Below are positions 21,776-33,182 of a DNA stretch of 64,000 nt, in pieces. The notes beneath the pieces were generated by a model that was given only the letters and a program-made list of their open reading frames with translations, did no database searches and had not been told where the DNA came from. Positions within the stretch are counted from its first letter, which is position 1, and every line of letters starts with the position of its first letter. The position numbers and the translations under genes are program-made. Source of the stretch: Dastarcus helophoroides (Eukaryota > Arthropoda > Insecta > Coleoptera > Bothrideridae); assembly GCA_028583605.1 (NCBI GenBank), contig CM053326.1, positions 11,788,587 through 11,852,586 of the forward strand, read 5' to 3'.

Positions 21776-22485
21776 TTTAGTGAAACAGACTGGTCCTTGG
21801 TTATCTTCAAAAATTGAAATACAAAAATTGTCTCCTGAAACCAAGAAAGAGTAAAAAACATAACAAAGGTTGCTCGAACGCGTTTTGACAACCAAGCTAT
21901 CATCTTCAGAGATATACTGACTGAAACCAAGCAAGATTAAAGAAACACAACAAAGGTTGCTCTAACGCGTTTCGACAACCAAGCTATCATTTTCAGAGAG
22001 ATACTGAATATTGTAACGCAATGTAAATAGATGAAATAGGATTTAAAATAGAATTGTAGAAGTTAGTAAGTAAAAAAAAGTTTCTAGAAGGATCTGATAA
22101 GGGGAAAGCGGCCGCGATAACGAAACAAATGGCAGATAAGCCTTCCAGAAATTTCGGGAACGATAAGCCTTATCTGCCGAAAAGTTCTAGAATCCGGGGG
22201 CCAAAACTATAAAAGGCGGTCAGCTTTCCCTCGAGTGAGTCAGTTAGAAGCAAGTGCAATAAGTTGGTTAGCAATTAGTAAAGAATTAGTGAGTTACTGT
22301 TCAGTTGAAGTGTGCCGAGATAATTCAGTAATAAAGTGGGTATAATCTATCACGTGTATCAATTCGAACCGATAACGCACGTAACAATATGATAGCTTGG
22401 CTGTCGAAGCGCGTTAGAGCAACTTTTGCTGTGTTTTGTAATCTTTCTTGGTTTCAGGGGACAATCTTTGTATTTCAATTTTTCT
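21776..22485. repeat. Fold-back repeat split by a solo LTR
   Basis: The left part (about 21776-22007) is on the minus strand: GAAACAGACTGGTCCTTGG, then GTCTCCTGAAACCAAG, then CTCGAACGCGTTTTGAC. It carries a partial second copy of its inner half (21920-22007). The solo LTR occupies 22012-22386. The right part (22387-22485) is in plus orientation, GATAGCTTGGCTGTCGAAGCG to ATTTCAATTTTT. The two arms are inverse complements, so the LTR sits in the centre of a fold-back. Confidence 0.75.
22012..22386 (+). mobile_element. Solo LTR, 375 bp, 4-bp target duplication ATAT
   Basis: It starts TGTAACGCAATG and ends CGCACGTAACA, the usual TG...CA ends. The 4-bp duplication ATAT lies at 22008-22011 and 22387-22390. 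Internal signals are a TATA box (TATAAAAG, 22208-22215) followed by a presumed start region, and AATAAA at 22330-22335. A hairpin formed by GGCAGATAAG and CTTATCTGCC lies upstream of the TATA box. No polymerase or gag genes accompany it, so it is a solo LTR, probably Gypsy-like from the 4-bp duplication. Sister copies lie at 46121, 52252 and 61826. Confidence 0.85.
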
Positions 22486-22489
22486 CAAA

Positions 22490-24130
22490 CTCTCGACTTC
22501 ATAATCTCAAGATTTTGAACTTGTTTCTTGGAATTTCAATTTTAGCCTCAAAATTTTGACTTTATTCTCCACATTTTGTTTATGAAGTCGAACTTAAAAA
22601 ATAGTTTCTATTTTTTTTTTTAAATTTAAACAGGTTTCTAAACAAAATTCCGATTTTGAGAAATTCTGACTATCTTTTTAAAATTTTAATTCGTAATTTT
22701 AAACTCGAAATTTTCACTATTGTTTTACAAAATTTTGGTCTTAAAGTTGAATAGTCGAATAGGTCTTAAAGTATTAAAGTTGTTTACTAAAATTCCGAAT
22801 TTAAATAACGAAATTTCAATTGTAATGCCTAAAATTAAGAAAAAAAAATGGTAATTATAAGTAAAAACTTGAAACTCTGTAGATTTCGAAAAAGTTTCCA
22901 ATTATAAAAAATGTGATAGTTTTTGAATCATTTTATAAATCTTGATATTTCACCTTTTTCCAATTTTCAAGTTTAATCCCCAAAATTAAATCTTTATCCT
23001 TCACCTTATTCTCAAATTCCGTATTCAATTAAAAAATAAATACTTTTTGTAACTCTGAAATAACAAAATTAGAATTATGAGTTCTGAAAAAAGTCTACAA
23101 CTCTTTACGGACAAAATTTCGAATTTAAATTTGCGATTTTGTTAAAATAATTTAAAATTTGAATAAAATGGAAATTAGTAGATCCAAATTCGAGAATGTT
23201 CAAAAAAATTTCTCGGAATTTAAAAAAAGGTCGATGTAGAAAAAAAAATTGGGCAATCAAGACGCAATTTCACAAATAGAAGAAAAAAAGACCCTTTCAG
23301 GAAAATTAAGAAAACAAAATAAAAATTAAATGCCTAAGTACAAAATTAAAAAAAAACGAAATTTTGAGATAAAATCGACATTTATGAGTTACATCATACT
23401 AAGAAAATCTACCGCACGGCCCTGAAGTCGAATTGGAAAAAGTCGAATTTCGGTAAATAAATAAAAAATTTCTGAAGAGAATATTTTTCGGGAAACTTTC
23501 GTTTTTTTTTTGTTAAAATTTCAACCATCCAAATATCAAAAAAAAGTTGAAATTTTCAAAAATTATTTGTCAATTCTGTTTTAATTGTTTATCAAAGCGC
23601 GACAAAAAAATACTAATTTAAGAAAAAGGTCAAAATCTCCTCTTGCAAATTTACAAACAAATATGAATACTAAACCAACTGCTATCAGCAACATGCACAC
23701 TTCGTTAAGGTATCCAAATGGATCGAGTTACACAGTGTCATATATTAGTAAAGTGACGATATGAAAGATTGCGAATTCCAACGACGTAAACCGAACTTCT
23801 TACTCAATTCCCCTCCGAAACCCCTTCCGTATCTGTTCTCCTAACCCCCCTCAACGGGGCATTTCAATCCGAGAGCCAAATCGTGCTTAGCGATTTACCA
23901 GAACCCCGCCTTAAAAAGAAATACAAGTTATCAGTGTGTCACCAAAAATGCTCACCTATTTTTCGATCTTATAAAGTCGATTTCATAAAAGAACTTTATA
24001 TGGTCGTGCCTAAGGATGCAACATCGTTCAAAAAAACATCGATATTTAAACATTGATTTTTTTTCAATGAAACATCGATGCCTCAAACATCGGTTTTCAG
24101 TAACGATACATCGATGTTTTTCCAATATTT
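22490..24130. repeat. AT-rich block with a short GC-richer island at ~23660-23935
   Basis: Most of the interval is degenerate A/T units. At 23660-23935 a less AT-rich island (CCTCCGAAACCCCTTCCG, then CTCAACGGGGCATTTCAAT) interrupts them and is followed by ACATCGATG-type short inverted words at 24020-24120. I could not assign it to a family. No ORF with a motif. Confidence 0.45.
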
Positions 24131-26389
24131 TGTAAATATTTAATTGTGAGTTTAAAAAGTCAAAATTAGGAATGTGTAGAAAGGACAGTAATTTTAAAAA
24201 AAATTTTGTAATTCGAAATAACACTTAACATTTCGACTCTTTATTTCGAAATTTCGCCTTTTCAAAATTTCGACTTTTTTCCAGAAATTTCGAAATTAAG
24301 ATCAAAATGTTGACTTGAATCTCGAACTTTCGACTATATGTAAACACGTAACTTAGGTTAGGCATACAATATTGACAATTGGCAGTATTTCAATTTGCAA
24401 AATTTCGACTTTTTTCTCGTAATGTCTACATTAAAGTTAAAATTAAAGTTGAAATTTTGACTTTAATTTTGGAATTTCAAAAAAAAAGTTGATATTTCAA
24501 GATTAAAGTTGAAATTGCGAGCAGAAACTTGAAAATTCGCCTTTAAGTTTATAAAACATTTTATTTTCAAGTTGATAGCCTTTCTGCGCCCAATTTATTT
24601 AATTATTTGTTATAAAATGATAATTATTTTCCCTTCGATTTTAAACCTATATTTTTTTCCCTTTTGATTTAAAACACAAAAACTACGTTTTTTTGAACCG
24701 AAAATTACGTTTGAAGATTAAAATTTTCAAAAAAAGTCGACATTTCGAGATTACAGCTCTACGTTGGAGAGAAACTTCAACATTTAAAAGTTAAACTCAA
24801 AATTTTAAAAATTCCCACTTTAATCTCAAATATTTATAATAAGTGCTCGAATATTAAACAAAAAATTAAGGCTAAACTAAGGATTTGAAAAAAACTTGAA
24901 ATTTCGAGAAAAACTAAAATTTAGTGTAATACAAAATTTTGGAATTTTAAAAAATAAACGAATTTTAAAAATGTCAAAAATTTTTAAAAAAACCAAGATT
25001 TTGAAAAATAATTTAAAATTTTGAGGAACTTTAAAACAAGCTTGAGTTTTGAAAAATATTGAAATTTTAATAAAAAAATAAAATTTTCAACAAACATCTG
25101 GTTTTTCAAAAAAAGTTGCGATAAAACTTTTTAAAAAAGTCAGGTAAAATTTTGTAAAAATGTTAAACTTTATAAAAGTCGAAAAGTCGCACTAATTTAA
25201 AAGAACTTCAAAAGAATTCAAAATTTTTAAGAAAACAAAGTTTTTAAAAAATTTCTTTTTGAAAAAGTCTAAATTTTAACAGATCAATTTTGAATAGAAA
25301 TTTTAATAGTCAAAATTTAGAAAAATATCGACTTTTTCATAAAAAGTCAAAATTTTGAAAGAAATTTGAAAAAATCCACTTTTCATGTGAATGTGAAATT
25401 TTTGAAGTCATTTGAAAATAAATCGTAATTTTGACCAAAGTAAAGATTTTCTAAAAGGGTGAAAATTTTGAAAAAATAGACAATATTTCAAAAGGACAAA
25501 ATTCTAAAATAATGTCAAAAATTGAAAAATATCGAAGTGAGAAAATCGAAATTTCGAAGCAAGTCAATTGGAAAACTTCAAAAGGCAACAAAATTTTTAA
25601 GAAAAATTCAAATCTTTGTATTAAAAAACGAAATTTTAAAAAAGCCAAATTTTTTAAATGTCCTTCTAATTTAATTTAAAAAAATGAAATCACAAACAAT
25701 TTTTAAAAAGAAATTAACATTTTCAAAACATTAAAAGTCCAACTTTTGAAAAATGTTGAAATTTTCATAAAAATTCAATAATCCTATTTTAATAAAAATT
25801 CCTATTTAAAAAAAAATCGAAATTTCGAAAAAATTTGAACTTTTCAAAAAACTCAAACTAGATTTTTGAAAATTTTTAGAGTCCTACTAATTTTCAAAAA
25901 GACGACGAAATTCTACAAAAAATTCGAAATTTTGAAAAGCAGATGAACTCTGAGAGAATATCAAAATTTTTAATAGTCGAAATTTTGAACAATAGCTTGG
26001 TTATCGGAACGTATTAGAGCAACCTCTGCTGTTTTTTAATCTTTCTTGGTTTCAGGGGACAAAATTTGTATTTCAATTTTTAAAGGTACCAAAATTTTGA
26101 AAAAAGTTACGATGTTCAAAAAGGCAACATTTTCAAAGAAAGAGTAGAATTTAAAAAACGTCCGAACTTTTAAAGTGTAAAATTCGATAATCGAAATTTT
26201 CAAAGTAAAAAACGAATTTTCAATGTTTAAAAAACTGGGATTTTCAGAAAAACAGAATTTTTCAAAGACAGTCGCAATTTGTAACAAAATAAAAGTTTCT
26301 AGAAAAAGCTGAAAAATTGAAAAAATTAAAATTTTTGAAAAAAGCCCGAATATGACGTGAACATTGAAAAAAATATTTAATGTTTAAGG
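24130..26389. repeat. A-rich degenerate low-complexity block with a fold-back fragment at 25993-26090
   Basis: Plus-strand units such as AAAAAGTCGAAATTTT dominate from about 24900. The fold-back repeat half at 25993-26090 reads AGCTTGGTTATCGGAACG, then CTTTCTTGGTTTCAGGGGAC. Open frames at 25451-25648 and 26036-26287 (minus) have low-complexity Phe-, Ile- and Lys-rich translations and no motif. Confidence 0.65.
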
Positions 26390-27900
26390 CGTCAATTTTT
26401 CTCTTTTAACATAATAAATAGATTTGTAAAGGAAAGGAAATTTTTGTTGACAAAAACTTTTTATTTTTCTTGTCATAATATATTATTACATTTTTTACAC
26501 CCTCCTACGGGCAGGGTTGGTATGTGTAAAACATCAATCTAACAAATTTACTTGTAAAATAAATTTTTATAGTCAAAAACTTTTTATTTCTGCTGCCACA
26601 TATTATTACATTTTTCACCCCTCCCGACAGGGCGTTAGGTGTCAATTTGGTTCTTGTTTAATAATAAATCGATCTGTAAAGGAAAATTTTTGAGACAATT
26701 TTTTTACGGCACATTTAATATATTATTCGGATTTTCACCTTCCCCCCCGAGGGGGTAGGCTGATAAAAGTTGGGGGTCAATTTGCTTCGTGTTTAAAAAT
26801 GAATCGATCTCTACATTAAATTTATTGCGACAATTTTTTTTACGATTTTTATAACACGTTATTACGAAACCCATTTTGCTCCCCCACCGATGCACAGTGG
26901 GACAGAATTCTAAAAAATTGGCCAAAATTCTGCAACTTGTTATATGAATTAGGAATAGGTAGACCATTATTAAAAAAATGATATTAAAAAAAAATTAAAA
27001 AATAGAAAGAAGTGAGTTGCAATGATGCCAAGATTGCATTAGGTAAGTGCTTGTTTTCATCGGAGTTACCCTTTCCGGGTGGGTGTTATGCGCAAAATAA
27101 TAAATTTTGGTGAATGTACAAATGTTTGTTACTTTAAATAATAAAGTAAAACTAGCATACTGAGTTTAACAAGCAACAATAATAATTATTCAATATAAAT
27201 TTTAATTTAATTTGTGGAACTGATATCAGGATAAAAAAAATTGTACTTAATAATAGGGGGCAAGTTGGGGCAGCTGTTCTTTGATTTAATAATTAGAATA
27301 TATATTAATCTACATTTTGTAAAAAAAAGTAGTGCGGGGTCTTGTAGGACTTTTTTTGTAGGCCTACCCAAAGATAATATAATATTATAGATCCTTCTTC
27401 TAACATTAATATTTTTAATCGCCTCTTCTTAGGTGATAACATTAGGTAATCCATCATATAATTTTTTTACATACAGCACATTACTTGAATTGCACCCTCC
27501 ATATGTAAAATAACAAAATTTATTAGCAGGAAATTTTGAAAGGGTTATTTTAAAAATAGCATTTTAATTGCATTTCAACTGTAAAATATGCCTATTGACA
27601 ATTTGTCACTTTAAAGATCTGCCAACCAATGGTGCAGATAAAAAGCTTATAATACCATCATTTCCAATAAGCCCCAAGGTAACTCTTTCAATATTTACCC
27701 ATTACAATTATTTTCTACAAACTTTCTATTTTAGCATTTTGGCCAGATTTTTAGATTTCTGTCCCACTGTGCGATGGGGTGAAGGGACAATTATTGTGAC
27801 AATTAGCTGTGTTTACCATTGTAAAAAGACTTATAAAGAAATAATTTCATGGCAAATTATTAGCGAAACCCTAATAACCAAATGATTACTGTGTGGCTCA
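26390..27900. repeat. Tandem array, ~120-140-bp units with a GC-rich palindrome, interrupted by a Transib-like element
   Basis: Four related units share words such as ATATTATTACATTTTTCAC, AAAATTTTTGTTGACAAAAAC and GTCAATTTG. Each carries a C-run/G-run palindrome: CCTCCTACGGGCAGGG near 26501, CCCTCCCGACAGGG near 26619, TTCCCCCCCGAGGGGGTAGG near 26740, and CCCCCACCGATG near 26881. Spacings are about 120, 120 and 140 bp. The fourth palindrome is split by the element at 26893-27771, and its right part GATGGGGTGAAGGG resumes at 27773. No gene. Confidence 0.7.
26893..27771. mobile_element. Non-autonomous Transib-like element, 879 bp, 5-bp target duplication CGATG
   Basis: The ends read CACAGTGGGACAGAATTC on the left and, as inverse complement, CACAGTGGGACAGAAATC on the right. 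Both then continue with A-rich sequence and TGGCCAAAAT. The target duplication CGATG is exact at 26888-26892 and 27772-27776. A CACWRTG-type heptamer at the end plus a 5-bp GC-rich target duplication is the signature of Transib elements, the DNA transposons related to RAG1/RAG2. No transposase ORF is present. The assignment rests on end sequence and target duplication only. Confidence 0.72.
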
Positions 27901-28385
27901 GACCAGTGCTTTATCGAATGCATACACTATTAAAATTTGTTGCTGGAAATTTTGTTGCTTATTTCACACCGGTAAGCGATGCTATTAATATATAAATAAA
28001 AAATCTTAACATTTCGGGAATAATTTCGAAACTAAAATACAAATTGCATAGCAAAAGGTTGTTAATAAAGAAAAAGTCTACATGTTGATATTAAAATCAA
28101 TATTTTAGATAAACATTTAAAAACTAAAAGTGCGAACTTTTTATTTCGAGGAAAATTTTAATTTTGATAAAAAAAACTCGTAATAAACAGAATTAAATTA
28201 AAAAGTATACCGTAGCTTTTTTTGTTTGAAAAAATGACTATTTTAGATCTTCAATTTTTATTATTTTCGTATTTTTAAGAATAAAATTGTTTTTTAAAAA
28301 ATCTAAATTGAAAAACTATTCTCGAATCTTTGAGAAAAAAAATTAAAATTTCAAATACAAAGCCATTTTGGGGAAAAAGTCAAAC
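27901..28385. other. AT-rich interval before the non-LTR retrotransposon
   Basis: It holds no repeat that I could classify and no coding signal. The plus-strand open frame that begins at 28330 continues into the retrotransposon 5' region and is discussed with that element. Confidence 0.4.
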
Positions 28386-28601
28386 ACAGCACCGGAGGGA
28401 TCCAACGATCCACCCCAAATCCCCAGAGTCCGGAAAAGAATTTCCGGGGCTCAACAAAGAAAAAGGCAGAGAGAGAGGCAGGCAGCAAAAACTATTGCCA
28501 TCTGCAGCACCTCTGCCGAACAAAACAAACCCGGTCCTTAAGGACGAGTCGGCGGCCATGCGCCTCAGGGTGCTGATCGCCGGCCGATCTCAAGGCCTGG
28601 T

Positions 28602-29363
28602 ATGAAGAGAGCACGATCGAAATCGTCCCCTGGCCCCTCTACTGGGAATGTTCCCAAGAAGGGACCGTGTAGGCAAAGGCCGGCCGCAGGCTCTTCTAAA
28701 ACCACATTCAGCGAAATGGTGACCAACCACCTAAGGGTGGCCATCATTGACAAAAAGGACTGGAACTCCAGTGCACTTAGCCGGCTTACAGCCCACCAAG
28801 CTAAACTGGTAAAGGAACGGTTGGCCGAGCTCCTGGAGATTGAACTGTCCCGGTACCCGGCGAACTCTCCTACGTTCCAGAACTGCATTTACTCGCAGGA
28901 AATATTTAAATTTTCCTGCGACAACGAACACTCCCTAGCTTGGCTAGGGACTACAGTTAGGGGGCTCCCCCCTTTATGGGAGGGTGCAAATCTTGACCCT
29001 CTCCTAGTGGATCAGCTGCCTAAGTTGACGAAGGCTACCTTGTGGGTTCCCGAATCAACCAGGGACCCGCAGGTCATCCTGAGCCGACTGACGGCTTAAA
29101 ATCTCTGGGCCAAAGTAGACGACTGGGTTGTTTTTCATAGCGCCAGCAAGGAGGAGCCTAAGGGTACCATCCTTGTTTTTAGAGTTGGGGAAAGCACCCG
29201 GAAAATTTTAGAAGAACGCCAGGGAAGGGTAAGTAACCTCTTCTCTTCCCTAAGGGCAAAACTTCACTACTCATCCTCGTCGCTGAGTCGGGAGGTGGGG
29301 GCTCCGTCCTCTATGGAGGTAGAGGAGCCGGTACCTCCCGACCCAGGGACGGAGATAACATAG
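28602..29363 (+). pseudogene. Retrotransposon ORF1 (gag-like), one internal stop
   Basis: The frame starts at 28602 (MKRARSKSSPG), has one in-frame TAA at 29097-29099 and otherwise continues open to TAG at 29361-29363, making about 253 codons. The stop may come from CAA to TAA, since the reading resumes in frame as LWAKVDDWVVFHSASKEEP. The segment around KATLWVPESTRDPQVILSRL resembles the DUF4780 region found in ORF1 of insect non-LTR elements; this is recalled by pattern, not searched. It probably acts as the RNA-binding particle protein. An upstream frame (28386-28604, IHPKSPESGKEFPGLNKEKG) may be the true N-terminus in a different phase, so a frameshift near 28600 is likely. Confidence 0.7.
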
Positions 29364-29469
29364 CCACCCCCAGCTTTAGGAAACTAGAACACCCGGGAAA
29401 CCGGGCGTTTCGTTTCTTGAAACTGGGGGGGGGGGGCAAGAACTGAATGTCTATGCCGCTCTGGTGGCC

Positions 29470-32400
29470 ATGGCTTCTGGAAATGGTATAGGCTTTATAC
29501 AAATAAACCTCCAACACTGTCGAGCGACGACTGCTAACCTATGTCGTTGTCTCGACAGACATGGAGAAATTATAGCCGTGGATATATAACAATATAGTCT
29601 GCGGTTTAGGCAAATTAAGTGGAACAGTTTTCTACCTCAAAAATGGGGACAAGCCAAGAGCTGTCATATATGTCCCGAAACTACTGCAAGCGAATATCCT
29701 ACCCCAATTCTACTCCGGAGATCAGACAGCTCTCCGAGTGGAACTTGCGCGTCAAGAAGGGAAAATATCACTTGTAATAGCATCGACCTACCTACCAATA
29801 GATTCGAAAGGACCACCACCCTTCGAGGAAATGGCAGGACTGATCGACTTTTGTGAGGCAGGTAATGTAGATCTTATAATTGGATGTGACACAAACGCCC
29901 ACCATACAGCTTGGGGGAGCGAAACAAACAACCCTCGAGGTACATCTTTACTACAATACTTAAGTAGTACCAAATTAGATATACTCAATAGAGGCAGTGA
30001 AGCTACCTTTGCTACCTCCAGATGCCAGAGTGTTATCGACATCACCCTGGCGTCTATGAGTATTACCAAAATTATAAATGGCTGGCATGTATCTAAGGAT
30101 GCAACAATGTCTGACCATCAATATATAAAATTCAATATTTTATGTTGTAGGTTGGAACCCAAACCGTACAGGAATCCCAGAAGCACCAACAGGGAGGACT
30201 ATAATACTCATCTGGAAAGGCTCCTAGGGACTGTAGAAACCCCACAGAGAATCGGGACAGTTGAACTGATCGAAAAATACGTCACTTTAGTGCGAAAAAA
30301 TATCATTACAGCATATGAGAAGGCTTGTCCAATGAGAACTGAACTTCGAGAAACCCGGGCAACCCCTTGGTGGAACGGGCAACTCGAAAAACTTAGATCT
30401 CAGGCAAACAAGCTCTTCAACAAAGCGAAGAAGACAAAACTGGTATGTGACTGGGAGGCTTACCACAATCACCGGAAACAATACAAGAAACTTATTCGCA
30501 AGAGACAAAGGGAAAAGTGGAGAGAATTCTGTAGTGACGTAGAGTCTACTACATCAGTTTCCCGACTGAAAAAGATACTCTCGAAAGATCCAAACCAACA
30601 GGTAAGCATGATAAAGCGGGCCGACGGTACATATACCAGTACACCCGCACAAACAGCTTCAGAGCTCTTAAACACGCACTTTCCAGGATGCCGTGTTATA
30701 CCAGGCCATAAGTGGCAAGGGCACTCAGCCTCTCACCCTAGAAATAGGGATTGGGAGCTGGCTGTTCAGATGGTAACTGACACAAAAGTAAACTGGGCCG
30801 TACAATCGTTTGCTCCCTTCAAATCGCCCGGGTTGGATGGTATCTACCCTGCCCTGCTTCAGTGGGGAATGGTGTGGATACAAAAATACCTGGTGCAAAT
30901 TTTCAGGGCGTGTATTGCCTTTAAATACATACCCCGAGAATGGAGGGAAGTCAAAGTAATTTTTATTCCAAAACCGGGTAAACCTCAAGGTGAGGCTAAA
31001 TCATGTCGCCCAATCAGCCTAACGTCTTTCCTACTGAAGAGGTTGGAGAGGTTGTGCGACAGACATATAAGGGATAGCCTCGATATACACTACCCCTTAC
31101 ATTCAAATCAACATGCTTTTACTTCCGGCAGATCTACCGAAACTGCGCTACATTCAGTAGTTAGCAGGATCGAGAGATCGCTAGAAGTAAAAGAACACAC
31201 CCTAGGTGTATTTCTGGACATAGAAGGTGCCTTTGATAGACCTAACTTCAATAGCATTTCTTCGGCGCTTGAGCGTAGTGGTATTGAACTCGCCTTGCGG
31301 GAACTCATACGACATATACTTGAGTGGCGAGCAATACAAGTTCAGTAGGAGACTATACTGTCAGAGGAATCGTAAGTAAGGGATGTCCGCAAGGGGTGTA
31401 TTATTCCCCCTTATATGGTTAATCATAGCGGATGACCTTATCCGAAAACTCAATGATCGGGGTCTCTATGCAATTGGCTACGCAGATGATATAATCATTC
31501 TGCTTTCAGGTAAGCACGAGCGAGTACTCTTCGAGTTAATGCAAGACGCCTTATATATAGTCGAGAAATGGTGCAAAGAACATTTCCTAGCAGCAAATCC
31601 TGCAAAGACGGAAATGGTCCTTTTCACAAATAAAAGGAAATTAGCGCGACTAAAATTTCCCAAACTCATGGGAACCCAACTCGGTTTGTCAAATCGAGTG
31701 AAATACCTTGGTATTGAACTTGACAGCAAACTGAGCTGGAAGTACCACATTGAAAATAAATTAAACAAAGCTTACAAGATCTTCTGGCAATGCCGTGGGG
31801 CCATCGGGAGGTATTGGGGGTTATCCCTTAAGATGACCTCTTGGCTATACATGGCAGTCATCAGATCAATTGTAAGCTGCGAAGTTATAGTTTGGTGGCC
31901 AAAGACAAAGTGCACCACTATAAAAAAAAAGCTAAATCACATCCAGAGACTAGCGTGTCTGGCAGTGATAGGAGCAATGAAATCCACTCCAACAGCAGCA
32001 ATGGAGGCGATCTTGTGCCTGCCACCTCTCGATATATTTCTTGAGGGGGCGGCACAGGCTTCTGCTCTCCGCTTGCGAGCAGGAGGAATGTGGAATACGG
32101 TAGGTAAAATGGTGGGGCTCCGGCGCATAATGGAGGAGGCGCTCCAAAAGATACCTATTCTGGATGCGCCGATGGACCATCTACCGGTGAAATATAACTT
32201 CACAAAATCCTACCGTATAAAAATGGATAAAGTACAAGCAAAGATACCAGACGTAAGTATATACACGGATGGACCGAAAACAAATACGGGCACTGGAACA
32301 GGAATCTTCTCGGAAGACCTGAACCTAAATGTAAGTATTAAGCTAGATAAATACTCAACAATCTTTCAAGCGGAGATGTTAGGAATTATATATAGCGCCG

Positions 32401-33088
32401 AATAAATGACGCAACTGAACGTTACAGGAAAATCTATCCAAATAAAGACGGACAGCCAGGCAGCCCTTAAGGCCCTGAGGAATGTGAAAACAAACTCAGT
32501 GCTGGTATGGAATTGCCACCTAGCTCTAGAACGTCTATCACAAGAGAATGCAATTGATCTAATATGGATCAAAGGACATTCTGGGAAAGAGGGAAACGAA
32601 CGGGCTGACAAACTGGCGAGGAAGGGTTCGGAGGGACAATTAGTTGGACCAGAACCAACCCTTCCCCTGGCAAGATCAACCGTAAGATCCCTACTTAACG
32701 AAGAAACTTATCGTAAACACAAAGCCTTATGGGCATCAATAACAACATGCCGACAAACTCACGCATTCATTAGAATGCCGTGCAGGGAAAGGGCAAAACT
32801 ATGCCTACAACTCTCAAGGAATAATCTCAGGAAACTTGTAGGGATATGGACAGGTCACTGTCGATTAAACAAACACCTCCACAGAATGGGAATTATAACG
32901 ACCCGAGCTGCAGAGGGTGTTTAGAAGAAGATGAGAGTGTCGAGCACGTGATGTGTCACTGCCCGGCACTAGCATCAATCAGAGGATCCACGCTGGGGGA
33001 CTTCTGGCCTAGTGTGGCCAGTTTGAGAGAGGCGCATCCAAGGGACGTTCTTCAGTTTCTCAACAAGGTTGGGTGGCTGAATGAATGA
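29470..33088 (+). pseudogene. Retrotransposon ORF2: endonuclease, reverse transcriptase, RNase H
   Basis: It begins MASGNGIGFIQINLQHCRA. The endonuclease has CDTNAHHTAWGS near 29885 and MSDHQYIKF near 30108. The RT has FKSPGLDGIYPALL near 30818, PKPGKPQGEAKSCRPISL near 30967, FTSGRSTETALH near 31119, LDIEGAFDRPNF near 31214 and catalytic YADD near 31477. The RNase H has YTDGPKTNTGTG near 32260, KTDSQAALKAL near 32446 and HSGKEGNERADKLAR near 32578. The tail CRGCLEEDESVEHVMCHCP near 32911 is a zinc-binding motif. Breaks: TAA at 29587 with a frame change, a frame change near 31346 including a shortened GCPQG region, TAA at 32403, and a frame change near 32893. It is recently dead rather than ancient. 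Confidence 0.88.
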
Positions 33089-33182
33089 CCAAGGACACCT
33101 CAATCACGGGGATAGCACAATGGGCCCGGAAAGGGTGGCCTAAGTGCTGGCCTAAACTTTAGGCAACCCACAACGAATCCAG

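Larger units (their letters stand above)
28386..33182 (+). mobile_element. Nearly full-length non-LTR retrotransposon with endonuclease, RT and RNase H (I/LOA/R1 type)
   Basis: The interval is strikingly less AT-rich than its surroundings. It contains two ORFs in the usual order: ORF1 (28602-29363) and ORF2 (29470-33088). ORF2 has endonuclease, reverse transcriptase, RNase H and a C-terminal zinc-binding segment. The 8-bp word AAGTCAAA flanks it at 28378-28385 and 33183-33190, a possible target duplication, although such words are frequent in this AT-rich background. There is no poly(A) tail at the 3' end; it stops after CACAACGAATCCAG. RNase H after the RT is typical of I and LOA clades. I lean to LOA-like but cannot settle it without a tree. 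Confidence 0.85.

Noticed and set aside
22208..22335. TATA box and AATAAA as a host promoter/terminator
   Set aside because: Both lie inside a solo LTR with clean ends and target duplication, and the same signals recur in the sister LTRs.
26390..26892. CRISPR-like array because of regularly spaced GC palindromes
   Set aside because: Spacing is 120-140 bp with the whole unit repeated, in a eukaryotic context, so this is an ordinary tandem repeat.
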